From NCBI GenBank assembly GCA_030691225.1, contig JAUYES010000576.1, positions 1 to 7,172 on the forward strand: a DNA stretch of 7,172 nucleotides, given 5' to 3'. Numbering within the stretch: the first letter of the stretch is position 1; every line of letters begins with the position of its first letter. This document shows positions 1-6,684 of the stretch, piece by piece. The notes under the pieces are model-generated. The model searched no databases, was not told where the DNA came from, and worked only from the letters and a program-made list of their open reading frames with translations. Source of the DNA: Holophaga sp. GTDB taxonomy: Bacteria; Acidobacteriota; Holophagae; Holophagales; Holophagaceae. Position numbers and translations under genes: made by a program.

Positions 1-564
1 CTTTTCGCCGATGGCCGCCGTGCGCACGATGAAGCCTTCTCCGGGCAAGGCATGGCTCTTGATGAGTTGCCGAAGCCGTTCCCGTTCTTCCCCATCCGTG
101 ATCTTGCGGCTAATGCCCACATGCTCGACACCAGGCATGAAGACCAGAAAGCGCCCAGGGAAGCTGATATGCCTGGATAGCCGCGGCCCCTTGGTGCCGA
201 TGGGATCCTTAACCACCTGCACGAGCACTTCCTCCCCCTCTTTGACCGGGGGCAGGGTTACGGGCAGCGAGGCGAACTCCAGGGCGGTCTCTTTGTCGTC
301 CTCTTCGGCAATCTCCTCAACGCCAAGGCGATGGGCCTCCAGTTCGTCGAGATAGAGAAAGCCATCCTTAGAGCCACCGATGGCCACAAAGGCGCTTTGC
401 ATCCCCTGAAGGAGCTTGGCTATACGCCCTTTGTAGACATCGCCGACCTGGCTGACATGGAAACTACGTTCAATGAAGAGCTCGCACACCTGCCCGTTCT
501 CAAGAAGGGCGATGCGCGTCTCCAGGGGGGTCGAATTGACCACCAGGGACCGGCGGACTTCCAT
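1..564 (-). CDS. rng: Ribonuclease E/G family endoribonuclease, N-terminal 188 residues (3' part outside the window)
   Basis: This is the N-terminal portion of an RNase E/G endoribonuclease, an enzyme that cleaves single-stranded RNA in mRNA turnover and rRNA maturation in the cytoplasm. The frame is open for 188 codons and runs off the left edge. The family opening is clear: TPLETRIALLENG at residues 12-24, then the S1 RNA-binding domain starting at GDVYKGRI (41-48), with LLQGMQSAFVAIG (51-63) and GFLYLDE. An acidic stretch (about 82-112) is inserted in the S1 domain, as in many family members. It is followed by KGPRLSRHI (125-133), FLVFMPGVEHVGIS (139-152) and FIVRTAA (178-184), all family hallmarks. 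The catalytic DNase I-like and zinc-link regions would lie beyond the edge, so activity cannot be judged. The ATG start is supported by GAGAGG (573-578 on the plus strand) with 8-nt spacing. It lies 132 bp downstream of panD on the same strand and may be its last co-transcribed gene. RNase G and RNase E cannot be separated from this part alone; the short N-terminus fits RNase G. Confidence 0.93.
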   Translation of the reverse strand, partial: MEVRRSLVVNSTPLETRIALLENGQVCELFIERSFHVSQVGDVYKGRIAKLLQGMQSAFVAIGGSKDGFLYLDELEAHRLGVEEIAEEDDKETALEFASLPVTLPPVKEGEEVLVQVVKDPIGTKGPRLSRHISFPGRFLVFMPGVEHVGISRKITDGEERERLRQLIKSHALPGEGFIVRTAAIGEK

Positions 565-616
565 AGCTGTAACCTCTCTTTGAATTCGGCGAAGACGCAG
601 CACGCGGCTTCCCAAA

Positions 617-643
617 CCCCACTGGGACATACCAGCCCAGGGG
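617..643 (-). promoter_or_regulatory. Hairpin in the leader between panD and rng
   Basis: The 132-bp spacer between panD and rng (565-696) contains no convincing gene. On the minus-strand transcript it can form an 8-bp stem: CCCC plus TGGG pair with CCCA and GGGG, with a 2-nt bulge on the 3' side and a 9-nt loop. Only three T residues follow it in the direction of transcription, so it is not a canonical intrinsic terminator. It is better read as a structured 5' leader of rng, or as an mRNA-processing or 3'-end protection element after panD. RNase E in enterobacteria is known to regulate its own mRNA through leader structure; applying that here is inference. Confidence 0.35.
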
Positions 644-696
644 ACCTCCATTTTTTACCATCACCCCAACAGCCTGGGAAGGGTTTATGCAAAATA

Positions 697-1092
697 TCAA
701 TCAAAAGCATTGGCCAACGCCGGGGTTCGTTCTTGGCATTCCTTGGAGGTAATGCGATTGCGCTCATCCACGAAAACGATCTTGGGCTGGTGACGCTTGG
801 CTTCCTCTTCACTCAGGTAGCCATACGCCGCAAGAATTACGAGGTCTCCCCGAGCCACCAGATGGGCGGCCGCCCCGTTGATGCCCACCTCTCCAGACCC
901 AGGGATGCCCGGAATGACGTAGGTGGAAAGGCGCGAACCATTGGTGATGTCGTAGATATCGATCTTCTCGTTTTCCATGAAGCCCGCGGCCTCGATCAGC
1001 AATGGATCGATGGTGATCGAACCTACGTAATCAAGATCGGCCCGAGTGACGGTGACGCGATGAATTTTCCCAAGTAGAAATTGTCGAAGCAT
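697..1092 (-). CDS. panD: Aspartate 1-decarboxylase (pyruvoyl enzyme)
   Basis: This protein decarboxylates L-aspartate to beta-alanine, the beta-alanine supply for pantothenate and coenzyme A synthesis. It is made as a proenzyme that cleaves itself to generate a pyruvoyl cofactor. The predicted 131-residue length is typical. Key residues fall at the same numbers as in the E. coli enzyme: Lys9 in LLGKIHRV, the Gly24-Ser25 self-cleavage site in DYVGSITID, Arg54, Thr57 and Tyr58 in TNGSRLSTY, and Asn72 in INGAAAH. The chosen start is the ATG at 1092, preceded by GGAGG five bases upstream and giving the standard [12 protein letters not shown] beginning. An in-frame TTG at 1119 would add nine residues that the family lacks, so it was rejected. 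It sits 88 bp downstream of panC and upstream of rng on the same strand, completing panB-panC-panD. The C-terminal tail after about residue 115 is variable in this family. Identification is secure. Confidence 0.97.
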   Translation of the reverse strand: MLRQFLLGKIHRVTVTRADLDYVGSITIDPLLIEAAGFMENEKIDIYDITNGSRLSTYVIPGIPGSGEVGINGAAAHLVARGDLVILAAYGYLSEEEAKRHQPKIVFVDERNRITSKECQERTPALANAFD

Positions 1093-1096
1093 GCCC

Positions 1097-1125
1097 ACCT
1101 CCGGGTCCAGGCCTCTCAAGGAGGT
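1097..1125 (-). promoter_or_regulatory. Possible Shine-Dalgarno-sequestering stem in the panD leader
   Basis: The panD ribosome-binding site reads GGAGGT in the transcript (1097-1102). A perfectly complementary ACCTCC lies upstream at 1120-1125, leaving a 17-nt loop, so a 6-bp stem could mask the site. The rest of the 88-bp panC-panD spacer also holds two inverted repeats: a 12-bp palindrome, CCTAT-CT-ATAGG (1131-1142), and a 6-bp stem with a CTGT tetraloop (1146-1161, one G-T pair). The complementarity is seen directly. A regulatory role is inference: an alternative 4-bp CCTC/GAGG stem competes with it, and GC-rich leaders form such matches by chance. Confidence 0.3.
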
Positions 1126-1180
1126 CCCGGCCTATCTATAGGATGCAGCCCACAGGGGCCGAGGTCCAAAAAAACAATCG

Positions 1181-2071
1181 TTAGTCCATTTCCAAATGGC
1201 TAATAAATTGGGCCGAATCGGGATCGGGAGTTAGTAGCACGTTATCGATCAAGCGAGTCTTGCCCACAACGGCGGCCACACACATAGCGGCAGTGCGGGT
1301 CACGACTGACCCCAGGGTTTCTAGGGATTGCGTATCAACCAATTCGAGGTATTGCATTTCATCCACTTCGGTCATCTGCTCACGGGCGATGGTCAACAAG
1401 CGCTCCGAACGCCTTTCGCCTTCACGGAAAGCGGTTTCAGCCGCCAACAGGCCGCGACTCAGACAAACGGCCCGGAGCCGATTCTCGGGGCTCAGATAGG
1501 CATTCCGACTGCTCAGCGCCAACCCATCGGCCTCGCGAATGGTTGGTGCCACAACAATATCTACCGGAAGATTCAGATCACGCACCACTCGGCTAATGAT
1601 TACCGTTTGCTGCAAGTCCTTTTGGCCAAAGAAGGCCAGATCTGGCTGAACCATGTTGAAGAGTTTCACGACGATGGTGGCGACCCCGCGAAAGTGCCCA
1701 GAACGGTGCTTGCCGCAGAGCACAGTCCCCAGTTCGCCAGGCTCGACCACGGAACAAAACCCCGTAGGGTAGACTTCCGCGGCCTCCGGCATGAAAAGCA
1801 CGGAGACTCCATGCTTCAAGCAAAGTGCCTGGTCGCGCTCGAGGTCCCTCGGATACTGAGCCAGATCCTCGGAGGGGGCAAACTGCGTGGGATTTACGAA
1901 AACCGATACTACGGTGTGATCACAGCGAGCCGTGCTCTGCCGAATCAGGGCCGCGTGGCCCTCGTGCAGGTAGCCCATGGTGGGAACGAAACCGATGCGA
2001 GAACCACCCTCACGCAATGCCTTGAGTAAGGCGCGTAACTCAGGGACGGTTCGAACGATTCGCATAGACAA
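1181..2071 (-). CDS. panC: Pantothenate synthetase (pantoate--beta-alanine ligase)
   Basis: This enzyme joins D-pantoate and beta-alanine with ATP through a pantoyl-adenylate intermediate to give pantothenate. It belongs to the cytidylyltransferase/class I tRNA-synthetase-like Rossmann superfamily. Visible motifs, numbered from the TTG start, are PTMGYLHEGH (30-39, with the HxGH nucleotide-binding signature at 36-39), VFVNPTQF (57-64), the GKHRSGHFRGV segment (120-130), FFGQKDLQQ (147-155), and IREADGLALSSRN (178-190), where SSRN is the KMSKS-like loop. The Ser in HRSGHF stands where Pro is common in the family; this is a mild departure. The length of 296 residues is normal. The start is taken as TTG at 2071 because AGGAG lies exactly 8 nt upstream; the nearby ATG at 2065 would leave 14 nt and shorten the protein by two residues. 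Translation ends in TAA. It follows panB by 38 bp and precedes panD by 88 bp, so the three are very likely one operon. Confidence 0.97.
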   Translation of the reverse strand: MSMRIVRTVPELRALLKALREGGSRIGFVPTMGYLHEGHAALIRQSTARCDHTVVSVFVNPTQFAPSEDLAQYPRDLERDQALCLKHGVSVLFMPEAAEVYPTGFCSVVEPGELGTVLCGKHRSGHFRGVATIVVKLFNMVQPDLAFFGQKDLQQTVIISRVVRDLNLPVDIVVAPTIREADGLALSSRNAYLSPENRLRAVCLSRGLLAAETAFREGERRSERLLTIAREQMTEVDEMQYLELVDTQSLETLGSVVTRTAAMCVAAVVGKTRLIDNVLLTPDPDSAQFISHLEMD

Positions 2072-2079
2072 AGGGATGA

Positions 2080-2084
2080 CTCCT
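2080..2084 (-). promoter_or_regulatory. panC ribosome-binding site that favours a TTG start
   Basis: AGGAG in the transcript stands 8 nt before the TTG at 2071 and 14 nt before the ATG at 2065. The spacing favours the TTG as the initiation codon, although the ATG two codons later cannot be excluded. The 38-bp panB-panC spacer holds no other recognisable element. Confidence 0.55.
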
Positions 2085-2109
2085 GTTCACGTTTTTTGGG
2101 GTCGGACGC

Positions 2110-2979
2110 TCAGATTTTCGGGGGCGCCCATGTGCTCAAGAGCTTCCGTGTGGCCTCTGGCAGAATATAGGATTCGGCGGGACCCGGATAGTCACCTTCA
2201 CGTATATCATTGGCCCAATTTGACATAGCATCGACCATCAAGGCGTAGCCATCCAAGTATTTTCGAACAAATTTAGGCGCATCCCCAGGCAGCAAACCCA
2301 ATAGGTCATGAAATACCAGGACTTGACCGGAACAATTCGGGCCAGCACCGATGCCAATCGTTGGAATTTCCAGGGCGTCAGTAACTCTGGCCGCCAGATC
2401 CGCCGGAATGCCCTCTAGCAGCATCCCGAAGCAACCTGCATCCTGAAGCCTCAAGGCATTCTCGATAAGGGCGATGGCTGCCTGGCCTTCCTTGCCCTGA
2501 ACCTTGTAGCCCCCCATGGTGTGGATGGATTGCGGCGTGAGCCCCAAATGCCCCATCACGGGGATCTCGGCCTCCACTAGCGCCTTGATCATCGGGATTC
2601 GGACCAATGCGCCTTCCAATTTGACACCCTGAACACCAGCCCGCAGAAGAGCCCCACCATTCCGAACGGTATCCTCCACGCTTACGTGGTAACTGAGGTA
2701 GGGCATATCGGCCAGAAGCAGCGCCCTGGGGCGGGCGCGAACCACCGCCTGCACATGGTGGAGCATCATTTCTAGCGTCACGGGAAGCGTATTTTCAAAC
2801 CCGAGACAAACATTGCCAAGGCTATCGCCGACCAGAATCGAGTCCACGCCGGCTGCATCGGCAATATGAGCCGTGGGCACATCGTAGGCCGTTGTCATGA
2901 CGATTCGGCGGCCCTGGGCCTTGAATCGGGCGAGATCCGGTACGGTGACTTGGGCTCGGGACTTGGAGATGTGACTCAT
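2110..2979 (-). CDS. panB: 3-methyl-2-oxobutanoate hydroxymethyltransferase (ketopantoate hydroxymethyltransferase)
   Basis: This is the first committed enzyme of pantothenate synthesis. It transfers a hydroxymethyl group from 5,10-methylenetetrahydrofolate to 2-oxoisovalerate, giving ketopantoate. It is a metal-dependent (beta/alpha)8 barrel that normally forms decamers. The 289-residue product shows VGDSLG (Asp52) and LADMPY (Asp91), which correspond to the metal-binding aspartates, and KLEGA (Glu122). It also has the conserved VMGHLGLTPQS (141-151), GGYKVQGK (156-163), LLEGIP (Glu189, the expected catalytic glutamate) and IPTIGIGAG (205-213). The ATG at 2979 is chosen because it is preceded by GAGGAG with 4-nt spacing and yields the usual N-terminus. 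The frame stays open about 100 codons further upstream, but that stretch overlaps the coding end of the preceding gene and has no PanB similarity. The start overlaps the stop of the upstream gene as ATGA, suggesting translational coupling. No fault is visible. Confidence 0.97.
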   Translation of the reverse strand: MSHISKSRAQVTVPDLARFKAQGRRIVMTTAYDVPTAHIADAAGVDSILVGDSLGNVCLGFENTLPVTLEMMLHHVQAVVRARPRALLLADMPYLSYHVSVEDTVRNGGALLRAGVQGVKLEGALVRIPMIKALVEAEIPVMGHLGLTPQSIHTMGGYKVQGKEGQAAIALIENALRLQDAGCFGMLLEGIPADLAARVTDALEIPTIGIGAGPNCSGQVLVFHDLLGLLPGDAPKFVRKYLDGYALMVDAMSNWANDIREGDYPGPAESYILPEATRKLLSTWAPPKI

Positions 2980-5900
2980 GAATCTCCTCGCAAGGAACCC
3001 GGCAACGGAGATGTGATCTGAGTGGGAGTCCATTCTGCCAATGGGTCCACGCGCTCCGGGAGAACAAATCGGAGGCCTACGGCTTCCACGGCTTGACGAA
3101 ATTGGTGCATATCGGGCCGGCCCAGGAAAGCCATGCCGTGAGCTTCGGGAACCCGCGACCAGAGTTCCTGGAAAGTCCCAAAGGCCTCCTGAAGTCGGGA
3201 TCGGGCGCCGAGTTTCTCGCCTCGGTTCAGAAGCAAGGCGGAGCTCTGGGCACTGGCTTCCAGAGCCACGGCCAGACACTTCAGGTCCCGCGCAGCGGAT
3301 TGCACTTCACTCCAAGCCGCGAGACCTTCGGCCACTAGAGCATCCGAGCGTTCTGGTGCGGCCATCAGCAGCAAGGCATGAGCCCGCTGCCATTCCATTT
3401 CCAGCCACCGTGAGCCGGAACCCTCCACAGGGGCCTTCAGGTGCTCAAGCTCCGCCCAGGTGGTTTCCATTGAGCGCGGGGAACCCCCCTTCAAGGCCGC
3501 GAGGGCTTCCGCCTGAAGTTCCCGAAGCCGCGAAATGCGCTCCCACCAGAGCAATCCCACCTCCTCAAACAGCGTGGCCGCGGCCCTAAAGAGACGGCCT
3601 GCATCCTCTGCAGAACCCCGAAAACTGGCAATCTCACCCTGGAGGAAGGCGAATTCGCCTCGCTCGGCAACGGTCAGGTGCTCGGGAGGCATGCCTAATA
3701 CCTTGAGCAATTCCATTTCGGCCTCAACGGCCTCACCCAGGGCCGCGAGCGTGCGGGCCCGCCAGACTCGGGCACGAGCCGTGCCGACCTTATCGCCCAA
3801 GGCGATGAACCGCCCCAGCCCATTTTCAAGGTGCTGAAGAGCCGTTCCTAGGTTCTGCTCAAGGCTCCGGAAAATTCCAATATCAAGATGACACTGCCCT
3901 TGCTGCTCCAGGTCATCCAGCATGCGTGCCGCATGCAGGGCCTCATGCAGATGGTCGTAGGCAAGATCGGACTGCCCCATGGCGAACCGGGTATGGGCGA
4001 GCACCCCGTGCACCTCGGCTCTTCCATCTAAATCGCGGTCACGCTCCAGGAGGCGCTGGGCCGATTGCAGAGTATTGATGGCCCGCTGAAATTGACCCTT
4101 TTGGTGCTGGCCACGACCCTGCTCCACCAGCAGCGCAAAGCGATCTCGGGGTTCGCTCATTTCACTCTCGGGACCAAGCACCTGCAACCCTTCTTCGAAG
4201 GCCTTATTGCCCTTGCCTTGGAACCCGGCCAGCATATGGACCCTTCCCAGGGCCAGGAAGAGTCGAGCCTGCTCGGGATGATGCGGCATTCCAGCAAGAG
4301 CCTCGGCCCCGACCTGAATCGCTCTCATGGCCGAAGGGAGATCCCGCATTCGTATTTCCAACAACGCACGCTTGCGCATGATCCTTGCGGATTGGCCCCG
4401 AATTGCGTCACTAGGGTTCGGGCATGCCTTCAAGGCATCTTCCGCCAAGCCCAGGGCATCCAGCGCAAATTCCCGAGGCGACCGGGTTGCCAGAACCGCC
4501 GCAGGCACTCGACCCCCAAGGGTTCCTAGGGTCCAGGCATCCGCCAGAAATTCCCATAAACGTGCCCGTTGGGCTGGGCTTGGATCCAGCTTCAAGGCCT
4601 GATTCACAACGCGCTCGGCATCATACGGAGGCGGTGGATCTTCCTCGATGGCGCGCAGAACGTGTGCCAAGGCCGATTTTTCATCGGAGGCCAAGGATTG
4701 CAATCGAACGGAAAGCACGGGCCTTCCCGCGGCTTCACCCAAGGCTCGCAAAAGCGATTTAGCGATGCGCCTCGTTTCTGGGGCCGAACATCCCGTCAAT
4801 GCTAAGTCCTGGATTCGAGGGTCCGCTAGGGAAGCCCGCCCATCCTTGAGGTGGACAAGGCGCGCGCTAACGGTCGCCCGAAGGGCTTCATCCAGCGGAT
4901 CTCCGGCGATGCCCAGGGCCATTCCTAAAGTCCGAGGCTCTAGGGGTTGATCAGCCAAAGCCAGGGTGCGTGCCACGGCCAGGCCCGAGGGCCCGATCCG
5001 CTGCAGCCGGCCCGCAAGGATCTGCACACCAAGATCCTCGTGGATCTTGAGATTCCCCATGCCACCTGGAGCCGGAGCCCATCCGCCTGGGCCCCATTGG
5101 AGCGTTCCATCCAATTGAGCGCTCTCCAGGATGCCGCGCAGGAGCCCTGGATTACCAAGACTGGCGTTGAGTATGGCCAAGCGAAAGGATTCTGGCAGGG
5201 TGTGGGTACCGAGCAAATCGGCGACAACATGACGCAGATCAGAATCCTCGAGGCGACTCAAGGTGACGAAGGAAACCACGGGGTTCCCCTTCATCGGTCC
5301 GAGGAATTCTCTCTGGGCACCCGATTGTCCTGCCGCTGCCAGGGCAAAAAACCAGGGCAAAGTGGACTGAATGGCTAACGTCGAAAGCAAGCTCTGCAGA
5401 TCGTCTTCGGCACGATCAACATCCCTCACAAAAAGCATCCGGGGATGAAGCCCTGTGGCGAAGGCGAAGACCTCGAGAGCGGCCTGAATTTCCCGAGGCT
5501 CTAAAGCAACGCCACCGGGGGTCGCCTTGCGGCCACCGCGCAAGAAGGCAAAGGACTCAAGTCTGCGAGCCAGGATCCGGGCCGTTTCGGGATGACCGGC
5601 ATAGAAGTCGGCCTCGAAGCCGCGCAACAGATCCTGAAGCAACCGCGCGAAAAAATTTCCTGCGGTTTCCTTGTGTTCTACCTCGTAGGCCCCGACCCAT
5701 ATGCCTTCGGTCTCCGCGGCGGCGGCAGTCCAATCGGCCAGCGGATCCTGCCCTAACCCCTCTTCACCGGTGAGCACCAGAACCCGCTCCATGGGTGCCG
5801 GAGCATTGAGCCCGAACACCAGGGATTTCAGGTAGGTCAATTCTTGGGAGCGACCTCGAACAGGCCGAGCCAGATCGTCGGAAATCTCAGGAGCCTGCTC

Positions 5901-6425
5901 CCAGAGCCGAGGGCCGTCAAGATTGCCCGACCCCTTCATGCCCTCTAGGACCCCTTCAAGGTCTTTCCATTCAAAGGGCGCCTTACCAAGCACCATGGGC
6001 ACCAGAATGCGTCCAGGATGAAGGCGGATGGCATGGGGAGACAAGAAACGTTGGTGGTGGCTGCGAGCCAACAGGCCATTCAAGTGAAGCAGAAAGGATT
6101 TCCGGCATGCGGGCGACCATTCTGGCCAGACATCGGAAAGCGCCACGCCGGGCAGTTCCTGCAGGAACCAGGCTCGATCCTCCCCAAAGCCAAAGCGACA
6201 ACAGGCTGGATCCATGGCCTCTGCATCGAGGAACCGCTGTAGGTAGGTCTCTCGAAGCTGGTCCAATTCTGGAACAGAGGGGCGCGTTGCCCACCGCTGG
6301 CAAAGAATGGACCCTCCGCCATCCTGGTTCTGCACAAGATGCCACGAACACGAACCGTCTGGGGCCTCCCCCACGTCCGATTGCGGCACGTACCAACGAC
6401 CCCCTAGCAGCCAGTCCCGACTCAT
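2976..6425 (-). CDS. Large TPR protein with degenerate STAND/AAA ATPase core and kinase-like N-terminus, unknown function
   Basis: No specific family name is recognised for this 1149-residue protein; the following is domain reading by eye. Residues about 8-145 resemble a worn Ser/Thr protein kinase fold: an opening GRW, an LQELPGVALSDVW segment like the hinge, and LLARSHHQRFLSPHAIRL where the catalytic loop should be. No HRD, DFG or strand-3 lysine is seen. From about 188 (RPVRGRSQEL) begins an AAA_16/STAND-like ATPase module. The P-loop position reads GEEGLGQDPL (220-229), so the expected Lys-Ser/Thr is Gln-Asp. The Walker B-like strand is MLFVRDVDRAEDD (330-342), and a GNP motif stands at 424-426. 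A winged-helix-like segment follows (about 465-545). Residues about 600-1110 are helical repeats of TPR type, rich in Ala, Leu and Gly, for example LFLALGRVHMLAGFQGKGNKAF-like units around 722-743. There is no signal peptide or membrane segment, so it is probably cytoplasmic. The ATG at 6425 has no strong Shine-Dalgarno site. The gene heads the panBCD group and overlaps panB by four bases. A scaffold or sensor role is inference. Confidence 0.85.
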   Translation of the reverse strand: MSRDWLLGGRWYVPQSDVGEAPDGSCSWHLVQNQDGGGSILCQRWATRPSVPELDQLRETYLQRFLDAEAMDPACCRFGFGEDRAWFLQELPGVALSDVWPEWSPACRKSFLLHLNGLLARSHHQRFLSPHAIRLHPGRILVPMVLGKAPFEWKDLEGVLEGMKGSGNLDGPRLWEQAPEISDDLARPVRGRSQELTYLKSLVFGLNAPAPMERVLVLTGEEGLGQDPLADWTAAAAETEGIWVGAYEVEHKETAGNFFARLLQDLLRGFEADFYAGHPETARILARRLESFAFLRGGRKATPGGVALEPREIQAALEVFAFATGLHPRMLFVRDVDRAEDDLQSLLSTLAIQSTLPWFFALAAAGQSGAQREFLGPMKGNPVVSFVTLSRLEDSDLRHVVADLLGTHTLPESFRLAILNASLGNPGLLRGILESAQLDGTLQWGPGGWAPAPGGMGNLKIHEDLGVQILAGRLQRIGPSGLAVARTLALADQPLEPRTLGMALGIAGDPLDEALRATVSARLVHLKDGRASLADPRIQDLALTGCSAPETRRIAKSLLRALGEAAGRPVLSVRLQSLASDEKSALAHVLRAIEEDPPPPYDAERVVNQALKLDPSPAQRARLWEFLADAWTLGTLGGRVPAAVLATRSPREFALDALGLAEDALKACPNPSDAIRGQSARIMRKRALLEIRMRDLPSAMRAIQVGAEALAGMPHHPEQARLFLALGRVHMLAGFQGKGNKAFEEGLQVLGPESEMSEPRDRFALLVEQGRGQHQKGQFQRAINTLQSAQRLLERDRDLDGRAEVHGVLAHTRFAMGQSDLAYDHLHEALHAARMLDDLEQQGQCHLDIGIFRSLEQNLGTALQHLENGLGRFIALGDKVGTARARVWRARTLAALGEAVEAEMELLKVLGMPPEHLTVAERGEFAFLQGEIASFRGSAEDAGRLFRAAATLFEEVGLLWWERISRLRELQAEALAALKGGSPRSMETTWAELEHLKAPVEGSGSRWLEMEWQRAHALLLMAAPERSDALVAEGLAAWSEVQSAARDLKCLAVALEASAQSSALLLNRGEKLGARSRLQEAFGTFQELWSRVPEAHGMAFLGRPDMHQFRQAVEAVGLRFVLPERVDPLAEWTPTQITSPLPGSLRGDS
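2984..2989 (-). promoter_or_regulatory. panB ribosome-binding site inside the end of the upstream gene
   Basis: GAGGAG in the transcript lies 4 nt before the panB ATG and within the last codons of the large TPR gene (encoding the ...LRGDS end). Ribosomes finishing the upstream gene would stop directly over this site, which together with the ATGA junction (2976-2979) favours coupled translation. Confidence 0.7.
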
Positions 6426-6501
6426 AAGCCGATCACGGGAACCAGCGCGGTTCGGATCATGGAGCAGGAAGAGGGCATGGGGTCAGTCTATCAGAATGTG
6501 G

Positions 6502-6529
6502 CTTATATAAAATTTGTGTCCGAGCAAAA
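6502..6529 (-). promoter_or_regulatory. Candidate sigma-70-type promoter for the TPR-pan operon
   Basis: On the minus strand a TTTTGC (6529-6524) is followed, after 16 nt, by TATAAG (6507-6502), inside the most AT-rich part of the spacer. The -10 match is fair, the -35 match weak. The predicted start would lie around 6495, giving a leader of roughly 70 nt before the ATG at 6425. The AT box is nearly symmetrical, so it could also serve the plus strand (TATAAA at 6506-6511), but no good -35 was found there. Confidence 0.3.
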
Positions 6530-6570
6530 CAGGCCTCATTTCCAAGGGCTTCGAAGATAAATCCCCATCC

Positions 6571-6596
6571 AAAAAGCCATCCAGTGTAAAAAAGCC
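6571..6596 (+). repeat. Short direct repeat AAAAAGCC
   Basis: AAAAAGCC occurs at 6571-6578 and again at 6589-6596, an 18-bp period, about 90-115 bp upstream of the cytochrome start. Such a pair could be a regulator site or a phased A-tract. With only eight bases per copy, chance is a real alternative. Confidence 0.25.
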
Positions 6597-6673
6597 GTGA
6601 ACAAGTGATGACAATCCGGCGTCCCATTCGAGACGGTTCCATTCCATCTGGAGGGGGCTGACTCGGTACCTCT

Positions 6674-6678
6674 GGAGG
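6674..6678 (+). promoter_or_regulatory. Ribosome-binding site of the ActA-like cytochrome gene
   Basis: A full GGAGG stands 6 nt upstream of the ATG at 6685. It selects this start, which also places a hydrophobic anchor segment immediately after a short basic N-terminus. Confidence 0.75.
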
Positions 6679-6684
6679 TTTTAC

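Larger units (their letters stand above)
6426..6684. promoter_or_regulatory. Divergent intergenic region between the TPR-pan operon and the ActA-like cytochrome gene
   Basis: This 259-bp spacer separates two divergently transcribed units and must hold the promoter of each. I see no credible small gene in it. It contains an AT-rich box centred near 6503-6515 (TTATATAAAATTT), a cluster of A-tracts near 6571-6594, and a purine-rich GGAGGGGG (6650-6657) upstream of the true cytochrome ribosome-binding site. No hairpin plus T-tract terminator is visible, as expected between divergent genes. No consensus operator was recognised. Confidence 0.6.

Noticed and set aside
500..700. 66-codon minus-strand open frame across the panD-rng spacer
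   Set aside because: It overlaps the rng start in another frame, has low-complexity Pro/Gly-rich product and no ribosome-binding site at its ATG.
331..1077. 248-codon plus-strand open frame opposite rng and panD
   Set aside because: It is antisense to two clearly recognised genes, has no Shine-Dalgarno support and its product has no family-like motifs; it is a shadow of GC-biased coding on the other strand.
1130..1180. Internal promoter for panD around TATAGA in the panC-panD spacer
   Set aside because: A -10-like hexamer exists but no -35-like hexamer at acceptable spacing; the only TTGGAC is about 23 nt away.
1168..1199. Possible terminator after panC: palindrome CCATTTCCAAATGG followed by a T7 run on the minus strand
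   Set aside because: The stem is AT-rich and only about five pairs, lies within the panC coding end, and is separated from the T run by 11 nt, so it does not fit an intrinsic terminator.
1328..2029. 233-codon plus-strand open frame opposite panC
   Set aside because: It lies wholly antisense to panC, whose conserved motifs are intact, so the open frame is incidental.
2980..3279. In-frame N-terminal extension of panB of about 100 codons
   Set aside because: It overlaps the coding end of the upstream TPR gene in another frame, has no PanB similarity, and the ATG at 2979 has a Shine-Dalgarno site and gives the normal family N-terminus.
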